DNA of 64,000 bases from NCBI RefSeq assembly GCF_900465315.1, contig NZ_UBIX01000004.1. One strand, given 5' to 3'. Below the pieces are notes generated by a model that was not told the DNA's origin, did not search any database, and worked only from the letters and a program-made list of their open reading frames with translations. The stretch comes from Asaia bogorensis_B (GTDB taxonomy: Bacteria; Pseudomonadota; Alphaproteobacteria; Acetobacterales; Acetobacteraceae). Made by a program: the position numbers and the translations under genes. Each line of letters begins with the position of its first letter. Within the stretch, counting starts at the first letter, position 1. Positions 33,089 to 41,465 of this stretch are shown piece by piece.

Positions 33089-33865
33089 ATGACGACAGCT
33101 CCTACTGCTCCTTCCCCCGCTGCTGACCTGCCGGCGCGTATCCTCATCGTGGAGGATGATCCTGGTATGCGTACCCTGATCCAGCGCGCCTTACAGGGTG
33201 ATGGATTTCGGGTCCGCAGTGTCGCCTCGGGGGACGAGATGTGGGACGCTCTGGCTGTTGGTCCGGTAGACCTTTTCGTCATGGACGTCATGCTGCCCAA
33301 AACCAGTGGTGTCGAGCTTTGCCGCGCCATCCGCAGTGGGCAGGGCACCAATCACCCCGGTGAAGCCCCTCTCGCCCAGACCCCGATCATCATGGTTTCT
33401 GCCCGTGGCGAAGAGCGCGACCGCGTTCTCGGTCTCGAGATCGGCGCGGATGACTATGTAGCCAAGCCTTTCGGCCAGCGCGAACTTCTGGCCCGTGTCC
33501 GCGCCGTGTTGCGTCGCGGCCAGGGTGCGGCCCCGACCGAAGTCGCACGCAAGGAGACAATTCTCTTTGCTGGCTGGAAGCTCGATCTGCGTCGCCGCGA
33601 GTTGACCGATCCTTCAGGTGCTGTGGTCGATATTTCCGGCGCCGAACACGATCTGCTTACGAGCTTTCTCGACAACCCGCAGCGCGTCATTGCACGTGAC
33701 CGACTCCTTGAGCTCTCCCGCACGCGGCTCGGCGACGTATCTGACCGAAGCATCGACGTTCTGGTCAGCCGCCTGCGTCGCAAGCTTGGTGCCGATGCTG
33801 ATGCGCTCATCCGTACTGTGCGTGGCCTCGGCTATATCTTCGTGGCGGAAGTCGAGCGCGTCTAA
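33089..33865 (+). CDS. OmpR-family response regulator
   Basis: The 258-residue protein has a receiver domain with RILIVEDDPGMRT, the phospho-acceptor Asp66 in LFVMDVMLPKTSG, and a Lys in YVAKPF. A winged-helix output domain follows: RRRELTDPSGAVVDISGAEH, SRTRLGDVSDRSIDVLVSRL and TVRGLGYIFVAEVERV. It pairs with the kinase 6 bases downstream, giving an OmpR/EnvZ-like system. ATG 33074 is an in-frame alternative, and neither start has a clear Shine-Dalgarno. The signal sensed and the target genes are unknown. Confidence 0.92.
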   Translation: MTTAPTAPSPAADLPARILIVEDDPGMRTLIQRALQGDGFRVRSVASGDEMWDALAVGPVDLFVMDVMLPKTSGVELCRAIRSGQGTNHPGEAPLAQTPIIMVSARGEERDRVLGLEIGADDYVAKPFGQRELLARVRAVLRRGQGAAPTEVARKETILFAGWKLDLRRRELTDPSGAVVDISGAEHDLLTSFLDNPQRVIARDRLLELSRTRLGDVSDRSIDVLVSRLRRKLGADADALIRTVRGLGYIFVAEVERV

Positions 33866-33871
33866 GACCTC

Positions 33872-35233
33872 ATGCCTTTGAGTCTTGGAGGGGGTAACAC
33901 GCCCCGAATCATCCGTTTATGGCCGGTTGGTCTTGTCGGCCGCGTGAGCATGGTTTTGCTCGCGGCGGTCGTCCTGGTCTTTGTGGCGAGCGCCTTTTTC
34001 TACGAAGAGGCCGAGACCTATATCGATGATGATAGCCGTATAACGCAGCTCGCCGAGGAGCTGAGCACCGATCTGCGTGTGCTCCGCACAACGCCTATCA
34101 GCCAGCGCGGATTACTGGGCGCCCTCCTCTCGGATAACGGAATCAGTGTCAGCTGGCGGTCGGCCAATCAGCCAATTGATCTCGACCAGCCGCACAGGCT
34201 GCGTCAGGTCGAGGAAAGCCTGATTGCGAATGACCGTGATCTGGGTAAGGCGGACGTGCGTGTCTGGGCCGATCGTGCCGATTCTTCGAGCATTCACGGC
34301 AGCCTTCAACTGGCGGATGGCAGCCGGTTGGCTTTTAACGTGCCGGGCATTCTCAAGCACAGGCATATGACGGGTGGGCTGGCATCCGCAGCTATCACCG
34401 CAGGTGCTGTGGCAATTGCCGCCGCCATGATCGTGCGGGCGCTCAGCACACCTCTGCGCGCTCTGGCCCATGTGGCTGACAGCATTGCCAAATCTGACGA
34501 TATGCAGTGGGCAATGGTTGATGAGCGGGGACCGCGAGAGGTCCGCGGGCTCGCTCAGGCGATCAACAAGATGCAGCACCGCATACGTCGGCTCATCACC
34601 GATCGGACCGAGATCCTTGCTGCCGTCTCGCATGACCTGCGTACGCCGCTTGCGCGCTTGCGATTGCGTGCCGGCTTCATGGACGATGAGGAGACGCAAC
34701 TCGCGATTGAGGCGGATATCGATGAGATGGAAGCCATGGTGACAGGTGTCCTGGCCTATCTGGCAGGTGATCTGGATCCTGAGCCCATCAAGCAGGTCGA
34801 TCTTGTGGCTACCCTGAACACATTACTTGACTCCCAGAGTGATCGGGGACGCGAGACAAGTTATACGGGGCCGGATCGTTGCCACGCCAAGGTCCGCCCA
34901 CTCGCAATCAAGCGTGTTTTTGCCAATCTCATTGATAATGCCTGCAACTATGGTGGCGACGCCCATGTCACGCTGGAGACAGACGGGAAGGAAGTGGTCA
35001 TTTCGGTTGTCGATGACGGGCCGGGTATTCCGGAGGCCGAGTTGGAGAATGTCCTCTCGGCATTCTATCGGGTTGAAGGCTCGCGTTCGCGTGCGACAGG
35101 TGGCATGGGTCTGGGGCTTGCGATCGTCACGCGTGAGGTCGGGCGGGCAAAGGGCAAGGTTGATCTGCATAACGTGCCGGGACGCGGATTGTGCGTGCAG
35201 GTCATGCTGCCGCTGGAACCACCTGCGGCCTGA
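33872..35233 (+). CDS. Sensor histidine kinase, EnvZ-like
   Basis: The 453-residue kinase has two membrane helices (about 21-41 and 168-189). They flank a periplasmic domain of about 125 residues. A HAMP segment (RALSTPLRALAHVADSIAKS) leads into the H-box with His254 in AAVSHDLRTPLARL. The ATP-binding domain has NLIDNACNYGG (N-box), DDGPGIPEAE (G1) and GMGLGLAI (G2). It autophosphorylates and passes the phosphate to the regulator encoded just upstream. The periplasmic domain does not resemble a sensor I can name. Confidence 0.92.
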   Translation: MPLSLGGGNTPRIIRLWPVGLVGRVSMVLLAAVVLVFVASAFFYEEAETYIDDDSRITQLAEELSTDLRVLRTTPISQRGLLGALLSDNGISVSWRSANQPIDLDQPHRLRQVEESLIANDRDLGKADVRVWADRADSSSIHGSLQLADGSRLAFNVPGILKHRHMTGGLASAAITAGAVAIAAAMIVRALSTPLRALAHVADSIAKSDDMQWAMVDERGPREVRGLAQAINKMQHRIRRLITDRTEILAAVSHDLRTPLARLRLRAGFMDDEETQLAIEADIDEMEAMVTGVLAYLAGDLDPEPIKQVDLVATLNTLLDSQSDRGRETSYTGPDRCHAKVRPLAIKRVFANLIDNACNYGGDAHVTLETDGKEVVISVVDDGPGIPEAELENVLSAFYRVEGSRSRATGGMGLGLAIVTREVGRAKGKVDLHNVPGRGLCVQVMLPLEPPAA

Positions 35234-35308
35234 ATCGGGGGATAAGGGACTTGCGGAGTCGCGATTGATGGCACATGTCACAGCGATAACTGTGATCCGA
35301 GAGCTGTG

Positions 35309-35872
35309 ATGTTTATCGAGACCGAAGATACCCCGAACCCCGCCACCCTCAAGTTCCTCCCCGGTCGGGCCGTAACGGGCCACCGTGGAACAGCCGATTT
35401 CGCTGATGCCGGTGCTGCTGAAGGCCGTTCGCCCCTCGCCACCACCCTCTTTGCGGTGCAGGGTGTATGCGGTGTTTTCCTCGGTGGCGACTTCATCTCC
35501 GTCACCAAGACAGACGAATTCAGCTGGAATACGCTCAAGCCTCTGCTTCTGGCCGCTATCACCAGTCATTTCGATTCCGGCCAGCCAAGCCTCGAGTCGG
35601 TCGCCGAAGCGCAGGAAGAGGCAATTGCCCCTGAGGACGAAGCCGTTGTCGCCCAGATCCGCGAACTGCTCGATACGCGCGTTCGCCCTGCCGTTGCAGG
35701 AGACGGGGGTGATATCGTATTCAGAGGCTATCGTGACGGTGTTGTGCGCCTGACGATGCAGGGCGCCTGCGCTGGCTGCCCTTCATCGCGTGCCACACTG
35801 AAGCATGGTGTTGAAAACATGCTGCGTCACTACGTCCCTGAAGTGGTGGCAGTAGAGCAGGTCGAGGATTGA
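35309..35872 (+). CDS. nfuA: NifU-like iron-sulfur scaffold/carrier protein
   Basis: The 187-residue protein has the alphaproteobacterial and mitochondrial Nfu layout. An N-terminal Nfu_N domain (MFIETEDTPNPATLKFLP, SPLATTLFAVQGV) precedes a NifU domain with Cys154 and Cys157 (GACAGCPSSRATLK) that hold a 4Fe-4S cluster. It delivers clusters to target enzymes in the cytoplasm. ATG 35309 is preferred over GTG 35306. The next gene starts 4 bases downstream. Confidence 0.92.
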   Translation: MFIETEDTPNPATLKFLPGRAVTGHRGTADFADAGAAEGRSPLATTLFAVQGVCGVFLGGDFISVTKTDEFSWNTLKPLLLAAITSHFDSGQPSLESVAEAQEEAIAPEDEAVVAQIRELLDTRVRPAVAGDGGDIVFRGYRDGVVRLTMQGACAGCPSSRATLKHGVENMLRHYVPEVVAVEQVED

Positions 35873-35876
35873 AGCC

Positions 35877-36590
35877 GTGAGTGAGAGTCAGCCAGAGTCC
35901 CCTGTCCCGGTGTCGCTGGATGGCTCGAGCCCTGATCAGACAGTCATGACTGGCAGTACCCGGCGTGACCATGATGTCGCCCCGGGTGATGCGCCCGCCT
36001 TGCCGCAAGCTCTTGATGCGCTGGCACTCGATCGCCTGTTTCGACAGGCCCGTACACCCGTCAGCTGGTCAGCCCGGTCAGTCGAGCGTGAGACGCTTGT
36101 AACGCTCTACGATCTCGTCAAGCTTGGGCCCACATCGGGCAATTGCTGTCCCGCGCGTCTCGTTTTCCTGACCTCTGACGATATGAAGGAGCGTCTGCGA
36201 CCAGCCCTCTCTGCGGGCAATATCGAGCGCTGCCTCAGCGCGCCGGTCGTCGTGCTTGTATGTCACGATCCTCTGTTTTTTGAGCATCTGCCCCGCTTGA
36301 GCCGCGAGGAACACCTGCGAAACTGGTTTGCTGCGGATGTCGGACTGTCGGAAGAGACTGCGTTTCGTAACGGCTCCCTGCAAGGTGGCTACCTGATTCT
36401 GGCAGCACGTGCCCTCGGTCTTGATGTCGCACCCTTCTCCGGGTTCGACGGCTATACAGTCGAAGACGATTTCCTCTCCGACACAGGCTGGCGCATCAAT
36501 TTCATCGCCGGTCTGGGCTACGCGGATGCGCCGCCACCCACAGAGCGCGCCATGCGGCTTGCTTTCGACGAAGCCTGCCTCGTCCTCTGA
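35877..36590 (+). CDS. RutE/HadB-type nitroreductase-family protein
   Basis: This FMN-dependent reductase family includes RutE, which reduces malonic semialdehyde in pyrimidine breakdown. Diagnostic stretches are ALALDRLFRQARTPVSW, LYDLVKLGPTSGNCCPARLV, ERLRPALSAGNIERCLSAPV, and SLQGGYLILAARALGLDVAP. The N-terminal 45 residues are acidic and low in complexity. No other rut gene is nearby, so the pathway role is doubtful and a general quinone or aldehyde reductase is equally possible. GTG 35877 is the start, and the stop overlaps the tsaB start (TGATG). Confidence 0.85.
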   Translation: MSESQPESPVPVSLDGSSPDQTVMTGSTRRDHDVAPGDAPALPQALDALALDRLFRQARTPVSWSARSVERETLVTLYDLVKLGPTSGNCCPARLVFLTSDDMKERLRPALSAGNIERCLSAPVVVLVCHDPLFFEHLPRLSREEHLRNWFAADVGLSEETAFRNGSLQGGYLILAARALGLDVAPFSGFDGYTVEDDFLSDTGWRINFIAGLGYADAPPPTERAMRLAFDEACLVL

Positions 36591-37252
36591 TGGCTTTGAC
36601 GGCAGATACGCGCAGCCTGGTGCTGAATGGCGCGACACTGGGTCCATCGAGCGCAGGGGATCTGGCGATTTTTGAGGGGCGTCGTTGCGTCGCCCATGTG
36701 GCAATCGAAGGGCTGGGAGCGACGGCATCCCTTGCCGCACATTGTCGCGACTTTTTCAGTTTGCCTGGCTGGCAACAAGGGCCTGAGCTGATCGTCGCCG
36801 TTCTGGGGCCAGGGTCATTCACTGGTTTGCGTGCCAGTCTGGCCTTGGCGAACGGCCTTGCGTCAGGCTTTGGCGCGCAGTTGAGAGGCGTCACGACAGG
36901 AGCCTGTTTTCGCACACGCCCCGGGCTGGAAAATGCGATCTGTCTGACGCAGGCACGACGTGATCGTTTGTTCGCCGAATGGGCTGACGGCTCATTCTGG
37001 GCAGGAGCACCAGAGGCATTTCTATCCGGACAAAGTGAAGGCGAGGATGCGCCGCTCGTCGGGAATGGTGTTGATATGCTGGCGCGGGACGTCTCTCCGT
37101 CAGCCGGGCCGGAAACCTCTCGCCCAGACATACACATGGTTCTCGAAGCGGGCCTTCTGGCAGCCAACAGCGCTACGCTCGAACCTCTTTACATAGATGC
37201 CCCTGAAGCCAAATTGCCGGCTCGTGGGTTGCGCCCTGCACCACGGGGATGA
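36590..37252 (+). CDS. tsaB: tRNA threonylcarbamoyladenosine biosynthesis protein TsaB
   Basis: TsaB is the non-catalytic partner of TsaD in making t6A at position 37 of ANN-reading tRNAs. The signature VLGPGSFTGLRASLALANGL at about residues 70-89 is diagnostic. The beginning, RSLVLNGATLGP, is divergent from the usual LALDTS, so the ATPase-fold nucleotide site looks degenerate. It ends with LYIDAPEAKLP. The gene overlaps the preceding stop and the following rimI start, an arrangement common in Alphaproteobacteria. Confidence 0.9.
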   Translation: MALTADTRSLVLNGATLGPSSAGDLAIFEGRRCVAHVAIEGLGATASLAAHCRDFFSLPGWQQGPELIVAVLGPGSFTGLRASLALANGLASGFGAQLRGVTTGACFRTRPGLENAICLTQARRDRLFAEWADGSFWAGAPEAFLSGQSEGEDAPLVGNGVDMLARDVSPSAGPETSRPDIHMVLEAGLLAANSATLEPLYIDAPEAKLPARGLRPAPRG

Positions 37253-37713
37253 CGCATCAGGTTTCGCTCGTTGTCTTGAACGTCGTTCATGCTGGGATCT
37301 GTGCTGAGTTGCATCGGGAGGTTTTTGAGGAACCCGAACAATGGGGGGAGGCAGCGTTTCAGGACCTGCTGGTCACGCCCGGGGTCGTGGGGTGGCTGAT
37401 AACGGAGAGCGACGCGCCTGCCGGATTGCTGCTTGTGCGTCACTGCCTCGACGAAGCGGAAATCTTGACTATTGCCGTGTTGCCCACCTGTCGTCGAAAG
37501 GGGTTTGCGCGTCTGATGATGCAAAATGGCATGAGTTCTCTCGCTGCCCGGGGTGTGCGAAGTCTTTTCCTTGAAGTCTCTGTAAAAAACAGGGCTGCGA
37601 TCGCACTCTACAATGCCCAAGGATTCGTGGAGTGCGGAGTGAGGCGCGCCTACTACTCTGACCGGAGCGATGCCCTGGTTATGCGTCACGATTTACATAA
37701 CGAGATGCGATAA
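37249..37713 (+). CDS. rimI: Ribosomal-protein-alanine N-acetyltransferase-like GNAT enzyme
   Basis: The 154-residue protein is a single GNAT domain. Motif A for acetyl-CoA is RRKGFARLMMQ, and the C-terminal LEVSVKNRAAIALYNAQGF with Tyr in RRAYYSD matches RimI, which acetylates the N-terminus of ribosomal protein S18. It overlaps tsaB (ATGA). Its last 28 bases overlap the end of the convergent tusA-like gene. No other acetyltransferase feature suggests a different substrate. Confidence 0.86.
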   Translation: MTHQVSLVVLNVVHAGICAELHREVFEEPEQWGEAAFQDLLVTPGVVGWLITESDAPAGLLLVRHCLDEAEILTIAVLPTCRRKGFARLMMQNGMSSLAARGVRSLFLEVSVKNRAAIALYNAQGFVECGVRRAYYSDRSDALVMRHDLHNEMR

Positions 37714-37919
37714 TCACCCTCTGCGGCATCGTCCGCAACCGACCATTCGGCCGTCTGCCCAAGGGTCTCCAGCAGGGTGAGCACGTTGCGACGCGTCTCT
37801 TCTCCTTTAAGGAAAACAACAAGCCTCTCGCCACTTGCAGCCCGATCGAGCGCAAGACGGACGTAGACTGTGGTCATGGGGCATATCTTGTTAGTGATAT
37901 CAATAATTTGCGTAGACAT
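37686..37919 (-). CDS. TusA/SirA-family sulfur-carrier-like protein
   Basis: The 77-residue protein has the CP motif in NKICPMTTVYVRLALDRAA, followed by LVVFLKGEETRRNVL. In TusA proteins the Cys carries a persulfide for tRNA thiolation or molybdenum cofactor work. The ATG at 37919 has AAGGA upstream on the minus strand. The longer frame to 37985 is not needed. The gene runs against rimI with tails overlapping by 28 bases. It is divergent from mucR, with about 100 bases between. Confidence 0.8.
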   Translation of the reverse strand: MSTQIIDITNKICPMTTVYVRLALDRAASGERLVVFLKGEETRRNVLTLLETLGQTAEWSVADDAAEGDYRISLCKS

Positions 37920-37954
37920 TAAGATGTTTTCCTTTATTCGATGATTATATTTTC

Positions 37955-37984
37955 TTGTACTATGCGGTTTCGTCAGTGTATTCA
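37955..37984 (+). promoter_or_regulatory. Candidate sigma-70-type promoter of mucR
   Basis: TTGTAC at 37955-37960 and TATTCA at 37979-37984 are 18 bases apart. They are located 34 bases before the mucR ATG, in the gap between the divergent tusA-like gene and mucR. Confidence 0.35.
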
Positions 37985-38017
37985 TGTCTGAAAGATGTAT
38001 TCATTGAGGAAATATAT

Positions 38018-38416
38018 ATGTCGAGCGACCCAGATAACTTGATTTTGCAAAAGCTAACAACACAGATCATCTCTGCCTATGTGGCTCATAATGAAGTTTC
38101 GGGTCAGGACCTGCCTAATCTCATCCGGACAATTCATCAGACTTTGTCAAATGTTGCCAATACCAAGCCCGAAATTGTCAAGCCGACGCCTGCGGTCCCC
38201 CCGAAGAAGTCAGTATTTCCGGATTATATCATCTGTCTTGAAGACGGCAAAAAGCTGAAACTGCTCCGTCGTCACCTCCAGACTGTCTATGACATGACGC
38301 CCCAGCAATATCGCGAACGATGGGATCTGCCGCCGGAATATCCGATGGTCGCGCCGAATTATGCAAGCCATCGCTCAAATCTCGCTCGCAAGATCGGTCT
38401 TGGTCACCGTCGATGA
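38018..38416 (+). CDS. MucR/Ros-family zinc-finger transcriptional regulator
   Basis: The 132-residue protein has the MucR fold. FPDYIICLEDGKKLKLLRRHL carries a Cys-containing zinc-binding site. It is followed by TPQQYRERWDLPPEYPMVAPNYASHRSNLARKIGLG, in which the His is a ligand. MucR proteins bind AT-rich DNA and silence genes for surface polysaccharides and cell-cycle functions. GAGGA lies 7 bases before ATG 38018. The classical Cys2His2 site is reduced to one visible Cys here (IICLEDG), so zinc coordination deserves a check. Confidence 0.88.
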   Translation: MSSDPDNLILQKLTTQIISAYVAHNEVSGQDLPNLIRTIHQTLSNVANTKPEIVKPTPAVPPKKSVFPDYIICLEDGKKLKLLRRHLQTVYDMTPQQYRERWDLPPEYPMVAPNYASHRSNLARKIGLGHRR

Positions 38417-38482
38417 GAAAGGCGCCCTTTGCCCGATACTTAACGTTGGCAAAGGGCCGGATTTTCGGCTACGCCATATTTC

Positions 38483-38974
38483 ATGGTATCTGAAGCGAAA
38501 GCTGACGCAAAGCGAAGCGCGCGGGCTCAGGAAGAGTCACGCATCGGGCAATTATGTATCGACCGGGGCCTCAAGATGACAGGGCAACGCCGTGTCATTG
38601 CGCGCGTCCTGTCCGAGGCTGAAGATCATCCGGACGTCGAGGAATTGTACCGACGCGCCTCCCAGCTCGATGCGCGGATTTCCATCGCCACAGTCTACCG
38701 CACAGTTCGCCTGCTCGAGGAAAAAGGCATTCTGGAGCGTCGTGATTTCGGTGGTGGTCGTGCGCGTTATGAGGCCAGCGAGCCCGGCCATCAGCATCAT
38801 TACCATCTTATCGATGTCGACTCCGGTCATGTGGTCGAATTTGAGGATGAGGACCATGCCGCCCTGATGGAGGCTCTGGCCCGCCGCCTTGGCTTCGATC
38901 TGGTGTCGCATCGTCTCGAACTCTTTGGCCGCCGTATGCCCCAGAAGGCAGGCGGCTCAACAGGTCAGGATTGA
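38483..38974 (+). CDS. fur: Fur-family metal-responsive regulator
   Basis: The 163-residue protein has the winged helix LKMTGQRRVIARVLSEAEDH and SIATVYRTVRLLEEKGIL. The dimer domain has the histidine-rich metal site GHQHHYHLIDVDSGHVVEF. No C-terminal CxxC pairs are visible, so a structural zinc site is probably lacking. In Alphaproteobacteria such proteins act as Fur or as the manganese regulator Mur, and the two cannot be told apart here. ATG 38483 overlaps no other gene. The stop overlaps the olsB start (TGATG). Confidence 0.88.
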   Translation: MVSEAKADAKRSARAQEESRIGQLCIDRGLKMTGQRRVIARVLSEAEDHPDVEELYRRASQLDARISIATVYRTVRLLEEKGILERRDFGGGRARYEASEPGHQHHYHLIDVDSGHVVEFEDEDHAALMEALARRLGFDLVSHRLELFGRRMPQKAGGSTGQD

Positions 38975-39873
38975 TGAGCGCCAACCCTTCCCACGCCGAA
39001 ATCCTGCGTCTTCTTGTTACGGATGGCGAAAGCGCCTCTTCCGCAGGTCAGTCGCTTTCCAGCCTCGACCTTTCCCGTGAGTCCTTTCCTGAACTTCGGG
39101 GCGGGCAGCTCGGTGTGCGTATTGCCACCACCGATGCTGAGCGCGAGGCCGCGCAGGCTCTTCGCTACCGCGTGTTCTTTGAAGAAATGGGAGCCCGTGC
39201 GGATGAACGCACAGCTCGCCTGAAGCGTGATATCGACGATTTCGACGAAGTGGCGGACCACCTTCTCGTGATCGATCATGCTGTTTCTTCAGGCGCTGAG
39301 GGCGTGGTGGGAACCTATCGCCTCCTGACCAGTGACAAGGCCGCTCAGCTCGGGCGTTTCTATACGTCGAGCGAGTACGATATCTCGACGCTCACCGAGT
39401 TCCCTGGCCGCCTGCTTGAAGTGGGTCGTTCCTGTGTCGATCAGCGTTACCGCGGTCGTTCCGCCATGCAACTGCTGTGGCGGGGTATTGCTTCGTACAT
39501 CTTCCTGCATCGCATCGATGTTTTGTTTGGCTGTGCCAGCCTGCCGGGGACCAATCCCGACCTCATGGCTGATGAACTAACTTACCTGTATCACAATCAC
39601 CTCGCCCCACCGGCGCTTCGCATCCGCGCTCTGCCAGACCGCTACGTCGATATGCAGCGCAGTGACCCGCATCTGCTGGATCATCGGAAGTGCCTGTCTA
39701 AGCTGCCGCCCCTTATCAAGGGCTATCTGCGGCTTGGAGGATTCATCGGCGATGGGGCCGTCGTGGATGAGCAGTTCAATACGACGGATGTGGCTGTTCT
39801 CGTCAAAAGCGAGCTTCTGGCGGACAAGTACTACCGCCATTATGAGCGTCGTCTGAGAGACGCTCTCGAATAA
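38974..39873 (+). CDS. olsB: OlsB-like N-acyltransferase (ornithine-lipid synthesis)
   Basis: The 299-residue GNAT-fold protein resembles OlsB, which joins a 3-hydroxy fatty acid from acyl-ACP to ornithine to make lyso-ornithine lipid. Family stretches are ALRYRVFFEEMGARAD, RDIDDFDEVADHLLVID, VVGTYRLLTSD, LLEVGRSCVDQRYRGRSAMQ and LFGCASLPGTNPD. OlsA is not adjacent. Acetic acid bacteria contain ornithine lipids, which fits. The start overlaps the fur stop, so iron or metal control through fur co-transcription is possible. lnt follows 15 bases later. Confidence 0.85.
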   Translation: MSANPSHAEILRLLVTDGESASSAGQSLSSLDLSRESFPELRGGQLGVRIATTDAEREAAQALRYRVFFEEMGARADERTARLKRDIDDFDEVADHLLVIDHAVSSGAEGVVGTYRLLTSDKAAQLGRFYTSSEYDISTLTEFPGRLLEVGRSCVDQRYRGRSAMQLLWRGIASYIFLHRIDVLFGCASLPGTNPDLMADELTYLYHNHLAPPALRIRALPDRYVDMQRSDPHLLDHRKCLSKLPPLIKGYLRLGGFIGDGAVVDEQFNTTDVAVLVKSELLADKYYRHYERRLRDALE

Positions 39874-39888
39874 GACCAGGAGTAAAAT

Positions 39889-41415
39889 GTGACTTTCCGG
39901 CTCCGGAACGCTTCCTTTCCCTCGAGCCGGCTTCCATTTTCCACTTGGAAAATGATTCTGGCTGACCTCGCCGTCGGGGCGCTTGCCTCACTGGCGCTCC
40001 CGCCTCTGTACTGTCTGCCTGCGCTTGCCCTTGGGCTGCTATATCTTTATCGCTGCACACAGGACGCGGCGAGCATTCGCCAGCTTGCGCTGCATGCCTT
40101 TTTCTTCGGTCTTGGCTATCACACTGCGGCGCTGTCCTGGCTGACGAATGCCATATTGACGCGAGCGCATGATTTCTGGTGGGCCGTACCTATCGCCGCA
40201 CCGGGCTGTGCGCTGATTCTTGCGCCTTTCATCATGGTGCCCGTCCTGCTGTGCCGCCTCATGCCTGAAGGCGCATCACGCATGGTCATGCTGGCCGCGC
40301 TCTGGACGCTGGCTGACATGGCGCGCGTTTTCATTTTCACAGGCTTTCCCTGGAACCCGACCGGCAGTGTTTTCGAACTTCCTGGTCTTCTGGGTGACAT
40401 TCTTATCCAGCCTGCGGCCGTCATCGGGGTGGACGGGCTGACCCTTGTGGCTGTCCTGTGCGGGTTGCTGGTCTGGCATGGTCGCAAAGCCCGTCTTGGT
40501 TTGATCGGAGCCGTGTGCATCTGGTGTGCGTGGGGCGCCTACAGCCTGACCCATCCCCGGCTTTCGTCTGTCAGGAACCCTGTAGTGGCGCTGCTGCAGG
40601 GAAACGTGCGCGAGCGCGATATTCTCTCGCGCGATGGGGCCATGCAGGCCTTCAGGCTCTATCTGCGCCTGACCAACGAAGCCATCGCGAAGGCGAGAGA
40701 TCTGAATGAGGATCGGGGTCTTGTCTATCTCTGGCCTGAATCGGGCTTTCCCGGACTTCTGGACGAAGACGAGCCTGCAAGGCGAATGATTGCCCAGGCA
40801 GCAGATGGTGCCTGGGGAATGATTGGCTCGGATCGGCGCGATGCTGATAACCGGTTTTACAACAGTATCTTCGCCCTTGATGAAAGCGGGCAGATCAGAG
40901 CCGTCTATGACAAGTCCACGCTTGTCCCGTTTGGAGAATACCAGCCACGATTCATACCGTTCAACCTGCTGCCGGGACAACTGACGCCCGGGAACGGCCT
41001 TACCACCTGGTCACTGCCGGCACTGGGAGCGGTGGGACCCCTCGTCTGTTACGAAATCATATTCTCCGGGCATGTCACAGGTGCCAAGCGTCCTGACTGG
41101 TTGGCGAATGTTACCAACGACGCCTGGTTTGGTAACAGCGCAGGGCCGCGCCAGCATCTGGCGACCGTCAGGATCCGCGCAGTAGAGGAAGGCCTGCCCG
41201 TCGTTCAGTCAGCGAATATGGGAATAACCGCGGCCTTCAACGGCGCCGGGCATGAAATCGCCCGGTTACCGTGGGGCAAGGCTGACAGTCTTGTGCTCGC
41301 CTTACCCTCGCCGCACCAGCCCACTATCTTTTCTTCCTACGGAAGAATTGTGCCTGTCAGTTTGTGTGTCCTCTGCATGCTGATAGCTGTTTTTCTTGGG
41401 TATCGTCGCAGATAG
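39889..41415 (+). CDS. lnt: Apolipoprotein N-acyltransferase
   Basis: Lnt adds the third fatty acid to lipoproteins at the outer face of the inner membrane. About six to eight hydrophobic helices fill the first 225 residues. The nitrilase-like domain has Glu284 (YLWPESGFPG), Lys342 (YDKSTLVPFGEYQPR) and Cys387 (GPLVCYEIIFSG), a full triad. A final helix lies near the C-terminus. GTG 39889 has AGGAG 6 bases upstream, a strong start signal. The gene probably serves the lipoproteins encoded in this window as well as others. Confidence 0.93.
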   Translation: MTFRLRNASFPSSRLPFSTWKMILADLAVGALASLALPPLYCLPALALGLLYLYRCTQDAASIRQLALHAFFFGLGYHTAALSWLTNAILTRAHDFWWAVPIAAPGCALILAPFIMVPVLLCRLMPEGASRMVMLAALWTLADMARVFIFTGFPWNPTGSVFELPGLLGDILIQPAAVIGVDGLTLVAVLCGLLVWHGRKARLGLIGAVCIWCAWGAYSLTHPRLSSVRNPVVALLQGNVRERDILSRDGAMQAFRLYLRLTNEAIAKARDLNEDRGLVYLWPESGFPGLLDEDEPARRMIAQAADGAWGMIGSDRRDADNRFYNSIFALDESGQIRAVYDKSTLVPFGEYQPRFIPFNLLPGQLTPGNGLTTWSLPALGAVGPLVCYEIIFSGHVTGAKRPDWLANVTNDAWFGNSAGPRQHLATVRIRAVEEGLPVVQSANMGITAAFNGAGHEIARLPWGKADSLVLALPSPHQPTIFSSYGRIVPVSLCVLCMLIAVFLGYRRR

Positions 41416-41425
41416 ATAATAAAAA

Positions 41426-41458
41426 GTTAATCGGCACCATTCGGTGCTTGTGATTAAC
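41426..41458. promoter_or_regulatory. Nested inverted repeat between lnt and the XRE gene
   Basis: GTTAATC at 41426-41432 and GATTAAC at 41452-41458 are perfect inverted arms. An inner GCACC/GGTGC stem at 41434-41447 lies between them. The element ends 7 bases before the XRE start codon, so it could be an operator for autoregulation or an RNA hairpin that hides the ribosome site. It has no T-run and is not a terminator. Confidence 0.55.
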
Positions 41459-41465
41459 CCCGAAT

